Origin: Bacteroidota bacterium
Lineage (GTDB): Bacteria; Bacteroidota; Bacteroidia; Bacteroidales; Marinifilaceae
NCBI GenBank assembly: GCA_023400335.1
Contig: JAEXFF010000062.1
Coordinates: forward strand, 1 to 5,657
Reading direction: 5' to 3'
Length of the DNA: 5,657 bases
Below, one piece after another: positions 1 through 5,657 of this stretch. Both the position numbers and the translations under genes were made by a program. Within the stretch, counting starts at the first letter, position 1. Each line of letters opens with the position of its first letter. The notes beneath the pieces were generated by a model. That model worked only from the letters and a program-made list of their open reading frames with translations, did no database searches and had not been told where the DNA came from.

Positions 1-1470
1 AAAGGACAATTTACCCAGAATCTTTCGGCAGATGTCAATGCCGGTAAATTTTCTTCTCACACTTCTTATCAGCGGTTACAAGCCGGGGGATGGCAATTGA
101 GCCCCTACGAGACGGATACAAAAGATCCGCGTGGGTATAAGGAAACGGTTAAGCAAGCTTCCAATCGTTTTAGATCGGACGTATTCAATCAGAAATTGAA
201 GTTTTCTCCGACGAAAAGCCTGGATATCTATGCAGAAGGAAGTTTTTATCAGCGCTATGTTTATCGGCCGGTAGCGGCTTACAATTATGAGATGTCTTAT
301 CAGGATTATACGTTGGCGCTGGGGGCAAAATACCTGTTAAATAAGCGTTCTTATATTGCTTTGGATTTGTATAATGACAATTTTGAGAATAATTATAATT
401 ATATAAAAGATTATCAGAAAAATAAAAAAGGAGATGTCGTACTCAACAAACGGCAGCATTATTACAATGCGAATCTGAAAGGAGTTTTTGTATTAGGTGA
501 ATCTAATAAACTTTCTGCCGGACTGGAATACCGGGACGATCGGCTGAAGAGTCCGGAAGCGTTGAATAATGAGGAGAAAAGTGCTTACACCTTGTCTCTC
601 TATGCTCAGGATGAGTTGACATTATTCCGGAAGTTGCAGATTATCCTGGGGTTGAGATATGTAAATCATGAAACATTTGGCGACCGGGTTTCTCCCAAAG
701 CTTCTTTGATGCTGCCCGTGGGGGCTTTCAACTTCCGTGTGGCTTATGCAGGCGGTTTCCGGGCTCCGGGTATGGAACAGTTATACTATGAAAAGGTAAA
801 GGGTTCTACAATAAGTATAGGAAACCAGAATTTGAAACCGGAAATCAGCAATTATTATTCAGCAAATATCGAATATATAGGCCATAACTTTACTGTTTCC
901 GTGAATGGTTATATTAATGATGTCGATAAACTGATTGACTATAAATACATTGATTTGACGGATGAGGATAAAGCTAACGGTATCAAAAAAAGGCGGATGT
1001 ATGTCAATCTGAATGATGCGCGGGTAAAAGGTGTGGATGTGAATTTCAACGCTTATCTGGGATTGGGATTTACTTTGGGAGGCGGATATAGTTATTGTGA
1101 TGCCTGGGGAACTATGGATAAGGGAACGGAAGATGAGGTAAGGCAACATTTAGACCGGAGTATCCGGCATACGGGAACCGTTTCAGCCAATTGGAACCGG
1201 GAATGGACAGGATACAGATTGAATATCAATCTGAATGCCCGCGGGCAGAGCAGCCGTTTCCATGCTTCCAACGGGGTAGCTCCGGGACATTGGTTGTGTA
1301 ATCTGACCACCACCCATGCGATCACCTGTTGGGGGCGTTTTGTTTTGGAACCGACTGCGGGGATTGAAAATCTGTTTGATTATACAGACGACCGGCCTTT
1401 TGGGGTTAATTATGCGACCTTATCTCCGGGACGGACATTTTTCGGAGGATTGACAATTCGGTTTAAATAA
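1..1470 (+). CDS. TonB-dependent outer-membrane receptor, C-terminal beta-barrel part (5' truncated)
   Basis: The reading frame is open from base 1 to the TAA at 1468-1470, giving 489 residues with no start in view. The TTG at 97 is only an in-frame codon, not a likely start, because barrel-like sequence runs on upstream of it. The missing part would hold the signal peptide, TonB box and plug, as family members usually have 650-800 residues. What remains is barrel: alternating aromatic/polar strands, Tyr/Asn-rich loops, a FRAP motif at residues 253-256, the GNQNLKPE segment from 274, and a C-terminal strand ending GLTIRFK. FRAP followed by an NPNL-like motif is known from heme receptors such as HmuR and ShuA, but related motifs also occur in BtuB-type receptors, so the substrate (heme, corrinoid or other chelate) is open. 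The CbiK-like gene starts 43 bases downstream on the same strand, which favours a tetrapyrrole ligand. Family call is firm; ligand is inference. Confidence 0.93.
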   Translation, partial: KGQFTQNLSADVNAGKFSSHTSYQRLQAGGWQLSPYETDTKDPRGYKETVKQASNRFRSDVFNQKLKFSPTKSLDIYAEGSFYQRYVYRPVAAYNYEMSYQDYTLALGAKYLLNKRSYIALDLYNDNFENNYNYIKDYQKNKKGDVVLNKRQHYYNANLKGVFVLGESNKLSAGLEYRDDRLKSPEALNNEEKSAYTLSLYAQDELTLFRKLQIILGLRYVNHETFGDRVSPKASLMLPVGAFNFRVAYAGGFRAPGMEQLYYEKVKGSTISIGNQNLKPEISNYYSANIEYIGHNFTVSVNGYINDVDKLIDYKYIDLTDEDKANGIKKRRMYVNLNDARVKGVDVNFNAYLGLGFTLGGGYSYCDAWGTMDKGTEDEVRQHLDRSIRHTGTVSANWNREWTGYRLNINLNARGQSSRFHASNGVAPGHWLCNLTTTHAITCWGRFVLEPTAGIENLFDYTDDRPFGVNYATLSPGRTFFGGLTIRFK

Positions 1471-1513
1471 AGGGAAATATTGAGAAATTAGCGGCAATAA
1501 AATTTGATAAAAG
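1471..1513 (+). other. Short intergenic gap, probably within an operon
   Basis: This 43-base A/T-rich gap has no GC-rich hairpin followed by T residues, so no terminator is seen. The sequence TAAAATTTG at 1498-1506 resembles the Bacteroidota -7 box TAnnTTTG but carries one extra base and lies only 7 bases before the ATG. It is more likely part of an A-rich ribosome-loading leader. Read-through from the upstream receptor is the simplest reading. Confidence 0.5.
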
Positions 1514-2434
1514 ATGAAATTAACAGGAACAATAATCATGTTGTGTATGACCCTGACTTGTTTTGCACATTCCGAGGAATCATATATTGAATCTGAGCTT
1601 TTCGGATCCTTAGGTCCCCGGGAGAAAGGAGCCGTATTAGTCGTACATTTTGGGACAACTCATAAAGATACACGTGAGCAGACAATAGATGTCATTAATG
1701 AAAAAATGAAAGAGGTCTTTCCGGGAATAGAGGTGAGGGAGGCTTGGACTTCCCGGATGATTATCCGGAAATTAGAGGCTTCCGGAATTGAAAAAATGAA
1801 CCCGTCGGAAGCGCTTCGTAAATTGCATGATGAGGGATATACCCACGTTTTGGTACAGTCTACCAATATTATTGAGGGGCAGGAAATGAAAGAGTTGAGA
1901 CGGGAAGTAGAAAGTCTTTCCCTGAATTTTAAAGATATTCGTTTGGGAAATCCGTTGCTGTATGCTGCTGCGGATTATGCTGAAGTGATACAGACTTTAA
2001 CTGAAGCAATAGAACCTGTGCAAAAGAGTGGCCAGAAAATATTCGTAGGTCACGGGACTGCAGATCCGGCAACGGCCTCTTATGCAATGCTGGATTATAT
2101 GCTAAAAGCTGAAGGCTATCCGGAATACCATGTGGGAACTGTCGAAGGGTATCCGGCTTTTGAAGATGCTTTGCGTTTGCTTAAAGCCGGAAAATCGAAG
2201 GAGGTCACCTTAATTCCGCTGATGTTTGTCGCCGGAGATCATGCTAAAAACGATATCGCTGGTGAATGGAAAGGGAATTTGGAGAAAGCCGGTTTCCGGG
2301 TGAATCTTTATTTAAAAGGTTTGGGAGAGCATACGGGTATACAGGATTTATTTATCGCTCATGCCCGTTTTGCAGCAGCCCATAAGCCGGTCGATATGAC
2401 TGTGAAAAAGAGAAACTATTCTATTGGGAAATAA
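1514..2434 (+). CDS. cbiK: Exported CbiK-type sirohydrochlorin cobaltochelatase / tetrapyrrole metal chelatase
   Basis: A 306-residue class II chelatase. Known CbiK enzymes insert Co2+ (or Fe2+) into sirohydrochlorin in the anaerobic B12/siroheme pathway. The N-terminal half begins with VLVVHFGTT (41-49); the expected metal ligands are visible as Glu124 in EGQE, His180 in VGHGT, Glu211 in VEGYP and His243 in GDHAKND. They match in order and spacing Glu89/His145/His207 of Salmonella CbiK and His154/Glu184/His216 of Desulfovibrio CbiK-P (from memory). Residues 1-18 form a basic start, hydrophobic core and Cys-Phe-Ala end, a likely signal peptide with cleavage near Ala18; a lipoprotein form at Cys16 is possible but the lipobox (TLTC) is poor. 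The protein should therefore be periplasmic, unlike biosynthetic CbiK. No histidine occurs between residues 112 and 179, so the heme-ligating His96 of CbiK-P seems absent. It sits between a receptor and a PepSY protein, with no cobalamin-synthesis gene in view. Start: first ATG, after an A-rich leader. Family firm; direction of the reaction (insertion, removal or carrying) unknown. Confidence 0.9.
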   Translation: MKLTGTIIMLCMTLTCFAHSEESYIESELFGSLGPREKGAVLVVHFGTTHKDTREQTIDVINEKMKEVFPGIEVREAWTSRMIIRKLEASGIEKMNPSEALRKLHDEGYTHVLVQSTNIIEGQEMKELRREVESLSLNFKDIRLGNPLLYAAADYAEVIQTLTEAIEPVQKSGQKIFVGHGTADPATASYAMLDYMLKAEGYPEYHVGTVEGYPAFEDALRLLKAGKSKEVTLIPLMFVAGDHAKNDIAGEWKGNLEKAGFRVNLYLKGLGEHTGIQDLFIAHARFAAAHKPVDMTVKKRNYSIGK

Positions 2435-2444
2435 CTGAAATTTA

Positions 2445-2509
2445 CCGGAGTATAAATTTTTGCAGGGACGATAATCGGTCTCTGCCTGGCAGGCGTGTGC
2501 TTACTCCGG
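2445..2509 (+). promoter_or_regulatory. Candidate structured RNA element in the leader of the PepSY gene
   Basis: CCGGAGTA at 2445-2452 is perfectly complementary to TACTCCGG at 2502-2509, giving an 8-bp closing stem around 49 bases. Inside, GCAGGGA (2462-2468) pairs with TCTCTGC (2479-2485) with one G-U pair, extended by CGA/TCG (2469-2471 / 2475-2477) around a TAA loop with one bulged G. A competing hairpin, TCTGC/GCAGG (2481-2485 / 2489-2493), uses the same 3' strand, so the two inner hairpins exclude each other. The closing stem ends 5 bases before the ATG at 2515. No T-tract follows, so it is not a standard terminator. I do not recognise it as cobalamin, TPP, FMN, SAM or another familiar riboswitch; the B12 box is not seen. 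It could be a cis-regulator of translation, a processing or stability hairpin between operon genes, or chance. Confidence 0.4.
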
Positions 2510-2514
2510 CTTTC

Positions 2515-3993
2515 ATGAATCGTATGTTGACAAGATTTATTAAACAAATTCACAAAATATTGGGTCTGATCCTCAGTATTTTGTTCCTGATGTGGTTCCT
2601 GTCGGGGATAGTGATGATCTATCATAGCTTTCCGCGGGTAAATCAGGGGTTGAAATTAGTCCGGCAAGAATCCTTACAGGGGGGGCTCCCTGGGATAGAT
2701 TCTTTGGTGAGGGCTTTACCCGATAGTTCTCGTGTAGCGGGATTATCGGTCGATATGTGTCTCGATCGTCCGGTTTTTCATTTGAGGGGCAAACAATTGC
2801 CTTCGGAACTGTATGCAGATTCGTTCCGGAAGGTTGAGAAACCCGGATTTCCTGAAATCTGCCGGCTGGCAGGACAATTGGGAGGAACATCTGCTTGGAC
2901 AGTGGACACTATGTACCGTCTGGACCAATGGATTCCTTTCGGTTATTTGGAAAGAGAATTTCCTATTTACAAGTTTACGTTTGAGGATGAAGAGCGTCAG
3001 GAGATGTATATTTCTTCTCAAAGCGGAAGAGTATTGCAGTGGACAAACCGGGAATCCCGGTTTTGGGCTTGGTTAGGGGCAATACCGCATTGGGTGTATT
3101 TTACTTCCTTAAGACAAAATCAACCCCTATGGATTAATTTTATGATTTGGGCTTCCGGTTTAGGGGCAATTATGTGTTTTACCGGTCTGTGGACAGGTAT
3201 CTGGGCATTTTGGAAAAACCGGAAGAAAGGATGGCGTTCGCCCTATAAAAAATGGTGGTTTAAATGGCATCATATTTCCGGAATGATTTTCGGGCTTTTC
3301 GCTTTGACTTTTGTATTCAGCGGAATGATGTCGTTAGTGGATCTGCCTTCCTGGATGCAGAAAGGGAAACAGAAAAACCGGGAAGTCCGTTTCCGGGGAC
3401 GCGGAGGGGAGATGTTGGCATGGGATTGTTATAGGCTGGATTACCGGAAAATTGCAGATCGTTTGCAAAATGTCAAAAGTATCGAATGGTCTTCTTTTGG
3501 GAAACATCCCTACTATATCGTCCATACTGCAACGGAAAAACGTTATATCGATGCTTCCGATTCCACCCGTTTATTGCCTTTCCGGCTGACAGAGGCAATG
3601 GTGAATGAGAAGGTACAGAAAATTCACGGTAAGGATATTCCTTATTCCATAACCTGGATGACGGATTGGGACGATGACTATCATTCACGCCGGAACATGC
3701 TGTCTCTTCCGGTATATAAGGTAGTTGTCGGAGATGAACTCCATACCCGCCATTACTTTAATCCTGAAACTTTATATCACCGGCAGGTTGATGACAATGG
3801 CCGTTTGCGTGGCATCCTGTACGGAGGGTTACATAGCCTGAATTTTAAATTTTTGACGGACCATCCTGTATTGTGGAATATCCTAATGTATATATTACTG
3901 ATCGGAGGATCTTTTCTTTCTCTTTCCGGAGTCGTGCTGACTTTAAAATGGTTGGGACGCGGGATCCGGAAAATCGGTAGAATGCGGAAATGA
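2515..3993 (+). CDS. PepSY_TM-domain inner-membrane protein, probable heme-containing metal-chelate reductase
   Basis: A 492-residue protein when started at the ATG at 2515. A GTG at 2497 (498 residues) lies inside the inverted repeat and an ATG at 2524 (489 residues) is also possible; no clear Shine-Dalgarno decides. Four membrane segments are visible: about 15-36, 205-233, 254-275 and 452-477, with large extracytoplasmic regions between 1 and 2 and between 3 and 4 holding PepSY-like modules (for example residues 145-177, a YKFTFEDE strand followed by a SGRVLQW turn, and 400-424). Histidines sit at helix edges: His13, His37, His192 (IPHW), His252/253 (KWHHISG), His440 (GGLHSLNF) and His450. 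This layout matches PiuB/FoxB-like proteins; FoxB is a two-heme siderophore reductase, and XusC of Bacteroides xenosiderophore uptake is also a PepSY protein. The flanking receptors fit a role in reducing or releasing metal from imported chelates. Fold and family are firm; reductase activity is inference. Confidence 0.88.
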   Translation: MNRMLTRFIKQIHKILGLILSILFLMWFLSGIVMIYHSFPRVNQGLKLVRQESLQGGLPGIDSLVRALPDSSRVAGLSVDMCLDRPVFHLRGKQLPSELYADSFRKVEKPGFPEICRLAGQLGGTSAWTVDTMYRLDQWIPFGYLEREFPIYKFTFEDEERQEMYISSQSGRVLQWTNRESRFWAWLGAIPHWVYFTSLRQNQPLWINFMIWASGLGAIMCFTGLWTGIWAFWKNRKKGWRSPYKKWWFKWHHISGMIFGLFALTFVFSGMMSLVDLPSWMQKGKQKNREVRFRGRGGEMLAWDCYRLDYRKIADRLQNVKSIEWSSFGKHPYYIVHTATEKRYIDASDSTRLLPFRLTEAMVNEKVQKIHGKDIPYSITWMTDWDDDYHSRRNMLSLPVYKVVVGDELHTRHYFNPETLYHRQVDDNGRLRGILYGGLHSLNFKFLTDHPVLWNILMYILLIGGSFLSLSGVVLTLKWLGRGIRKIGRMRK

Positions 3994-4035
3994 AATATTT
4001 TACAAGTTTAAATAGAATTTTAAATATCTGAAAAC
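3994..4035 (+). other. Short A/T-rich intergenic gap
   Basis: These 42 bases are almost all A and T. ATATTT (3995-4000) and AAATAT (4022-4027) are complementary but too weak to be a convincing terminator, and no TAnnTTTG promoter box is present. The gap is consistent with co-transcription of the PepSY gene and the following receptor. Confidence 0.5.
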
Positions 4036-5657
4036 ATGAAAAAATTAATTTTAAATTTCGTCATATTGATTTGTATAACAAGTGTATACGGTCAACACCG
4101 TAAAAGTATTACGGATACAGTCTTTTCGCTGGAACAGGCGAATGTTTACGGGACATTGAAACATAAAGTGAATCTTTTGAATTTGGATGTGCCTTTGAAA
4201 ATTTTACCGGTGACCGTTACCCGCTTGTCGTCTGAAGTTTTGGAACGTAAAAATATTTTGAATCTGGAAGATGCTGTCCGTTTTTTGCCAGGTGTTACCG
4301 TAAAAGATCAGCTGGGTGCCTTCTATCGTTTTTCGGTCCGGGGCAGCAGTGAGGCTGTCGTTTCTATCGATGGTTTCCGGGACGAGCGTTCTTTACTGAA
4401 TAATGTGCCTTTCGGGGATTTATCGTCGGTAGAATCCATTGAAGTGCTGAAGGGGGCTGCTGCTGTATTGAGCGGTCACTCGGTAATGGGAGGGGTAATC
4501 AATATCGTACGTAAAAAAGCGGTGCCCGATTTTATGGCTGGCGCCCGTTTAAGTTATGGTAATTGGGGAGTAAAATCGGCCAGCTTGGATTTTGGTGGCA
4601 AATTGGTCGGTCCCCTGACTTATCGGGCTACAGCCCATTATTCTACGGGGGATGGTTACCGGCATGTGCATGCCGATCGTTTTTCCGTGACCGGGACACT
4701 GGCTGCCGATTTCGGAAAGACAGGACATATAGAAGGGACCATTGGTTATAGCGACGATAAATATGATACGGAAATCGGATCGGCTCCTGTACTGTCTTCC
4801 CGTATGGGAGATGTGATGAATGCTGAAGGAAAAATTGTTATGCCGGTGGGTGCACGGAATCCTTTTGCCGATTACCACACGATATATAACGATTTTAACA
4901 ATAATATGATGAAAAGACGGGTAACCGACGTCTCGCTGACTTACACCCAGGAGCTGACTTCTTTTATGAAATTACGGGATAGATTTAGCTGGAATCATAG
5001 TGATTTGGATTACGCCAGTGTAGAGGGAATGAATTATCGGACAGATACCCTGGATCTCTTTAACGGGGGGTATTATTACGAACGGGGAGGGAAAAAATAT
5101 TATATAGATCTGACCGATTCCTTAATTACCGGAAGCCCTTTGTGTTTCAGTCCCGACAGCCGCGGATGGACGAATATGCTGGAATTAACCGGAGAATTTA
5201 AAACCGGAAGCGTCGGACATAAATATATTATCGGTTATACCTATTCTTTTTTTAATTACACCCAATACAATGGATGGAATAGCGGGGACACCTGGGGCCC
5301 CGGTCTGAATCAGGTTGTTGCTTTGCATAACCCGCATCTGGTACGTGACTGGTGGGATTACAAATATTCCGAAGCTTCTATACGGGAATGGAGGACTTCC
5401 GGACTTTATTTGCACAATGTGATAGATATCAATGCGAAGTGGAAAGCCATGGGATCTGCCCGTATGGATTTTTACAATTACCGGACGGCCACAGCTGCCG
5501 TAAAAGACGGAGGACAGGATTATGACGATGCAGACCGGAGTGAATGGAATAAGGTAAAGACTTCTGCCTTTACCGGACGGGCCGGGTTAGTGTTCCTGCC
5601 GGTTGAAGCCATTTCCTTGTATGCTTCTTTTGGTTCGCATTTTAAGCCCTATAATAC
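4036..5657 (+). CDS. TonB-dependent siderophore-type outer-membrane receptor, N-terminal signal, plug and start of barrel (3' truncated)
   Basis: Open from the ATG at 4036 to the window edge: 540 whole codons and no stop. Residues 1-19 are a signal peptide (MKK, hydrophobic core, cleavage likely VYG/QH). A TonB-box-like stretch follows (FSLEQANVYG, 30-39). The plug spans about 50-160: PVTVTRLSSEVLE, NLEDAVRFLPGV (76-87), RFSVRGSS (98-105), SIDGFRDER (110-118), VESIEVLKGAAAVL (131-144) and GGVINIVRKK (152-161), the classic order for ferrichrome- or catecholate-type siderophore receptors. The rest is barrel strands with long Tyr/Asp/Asn-rich loops. Between signal peptide and plug there is neither a CarboxypepD_reg-like domain nor an STN signalling domain, unlike many Bacteroidota SusC-type or FecA-type receptors; so it should be a simple transporter, not a glycan receptor or an anti-sigma-coupled one. 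Usual length is 700-800 residues, so about 150-250 are beyond the edge. The ligand is not readable from sequence; the PepSY neighbour suggests a ferric siderophore or heme. Confidence 0.93.
   Translation, partial: MKKLILNFVILICITSVYGQHRKSITDTVFSLEQANVYGTLKHKVNLLNLDVPLKILPVTVTRLSSEVLERKNILNLEDAVRFLPGVTVKDQLGAFYRFSVRGSSEAVVSIDGFRDERSLLNNVPFGDLSSVESIEVLKGAAAVLSGHSVMGGVINIVRKKAVPDFMAGARLSYGNWGVKSASLDFGGKLVGPLTYRATAHYSTGDGYRHVHADRFSVTGTLAADFGKTGHIEGTIGYSDDKYDTEIGSAPVLSSRMGDVMNAEGKIVMPVGARNPFADYHTIYNDFNNNMMKRRVTDVSLTYTQELTSFMKLRDRFSWNHSDLDYASVEGMNYRTDTLDLFNGGYYYERGGKKYYIDLTDSLITGSPLCFSPDSRGWTNMLELTGEFKTGSVGHKYIIGYTYSFFNYTQYNGWNSGDTWGPGLNQVVALHNPHLVRDWWDYKYSEASIREWRTSGLYLHNVIDINAKWKAMGSARMDFYNYRTATAAVKDGGQDYDDADRSEWNKVKTSAFTGRAGLVFLPVEAISLYASFGSHFKPYN

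Noticed and set aside
97..99. TTG as start codon of the first receptor
   Set aside because: The frame is open to base 1 with barrel-like residues upstream, and a receptor without signal peptide and plug would not function; the gene is simply cut by the window edge.
859..1149. Minus-strand open frame of 96 codons inside the first receptor
   Set aside because: It lies wholly opposite a convincing receptor barrel and its translation shows no family motif; it is a shadow frame.
1498..1506. Bacteroidota -7 promoter box (TAnnTTTG-like) before cbiK
   Set aside because: It has one extra base, sits only 7 bases from the start codon, and the nearest upstream TTG is spaced too closely for a -33 element.
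2455..2462. -7-like box AATTTTTG before the PepSY gene
   Set aside because: It lacks the TA of the consensus and has no TTG at proper distance upstream, while the gap is better explained by the inverted repeat.
2445..2509. Intrinsic terminator after cbiK
   Set aside because: The inverted repeat is GC-rich enough but is followed by CTTTCATGAA rather than a T-tract, and its 49-base interior is too long for a standard terminator.
2445..2509. Cobalamin riboswitch controlling the chelatase/PepSY genes
   Set aside because: The gap is far too short for a B12 riboswitch and the conserved B12-box pattern (GCCACTG) is not present.
2416..2890. Minus-strand open frames (2416-2625 and 2573-2890) over the cbiK-PepSY junction
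   Set aside because: Their translations are low in recognisable structure, they overlap the PepSY gene, and no promoter or ribosome site supports them.
4549..4878. Minus-strand 109-codon frame inside the second receptor
   Set aside because: The plus-strand frame here encodes receptor barrel immediately after an intact plug; the reverse frame is a shadow.

Overview
The window looks like chromosomal DNA from a member of the Bacteroidota, probably the order Bacteroidales. The evidence is two large TonB-dependent outer-membrane receptors, intergenic gaps with A-rich rather than strong GGAGG ribosome sites, a moderate to low GC content, and proteins typical of Bacteroidales metal-uptake loci. I cannot name the genus. 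Base and codon use look even across all four genes by eye, so nothing suggests a recently acquired insert. There are no tRNA or rRNA genes, insertion sequences or CRISPR arrays.

All four genes are on the + strand, with short gaps of 43, 80 and 42 bases, and probably form one operon. In order they are: (1) the C-terminal beta-barrel part of a TonB-dependent receptor, cut by the left edge (1-1470); (2) a CbiK-type tetrapyrrole metal chelatase with an N-terminal export signal (1514-2434); (3) a four-helix PepSY_TM inner-membrane protein rich in helix-edge histidines (2515-3993); (4) a second TonB-dependent receptor of the siderophore-receptor type, with signal peptide and full plug domain, cut by the right edge (4036-5657). 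The 80-base gap between genes 2 and 3 holds the only conspicuous non-coding structure: an 8-bp perfect inverted repeat (2445-2452 / 2502-2509) enclosing a second hairpin, just upstream of the likely start codon of gene 3.

Taken together, the cluster reads as a metal or tetrapyrrole acquisition module spanning the envelope. The two receptors would bring metal chelates (heme, cobalamin-like corrinoids or ferric siderophores) across the outer membrane. The exported CbiK-like enzyme would act on a tetrapyrrole in the periplasm, where making cobalamin is not expected, so metal removal or carrying of a porphyrin is a real alternative to metal insertion. The PepSY_TM protein would supply electrons to reduce the chelated metal, as established for the siderophore reductase FoxB. 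The gene families are well supported by the sequence. The joint function is inference and is the most interesting point of the window.
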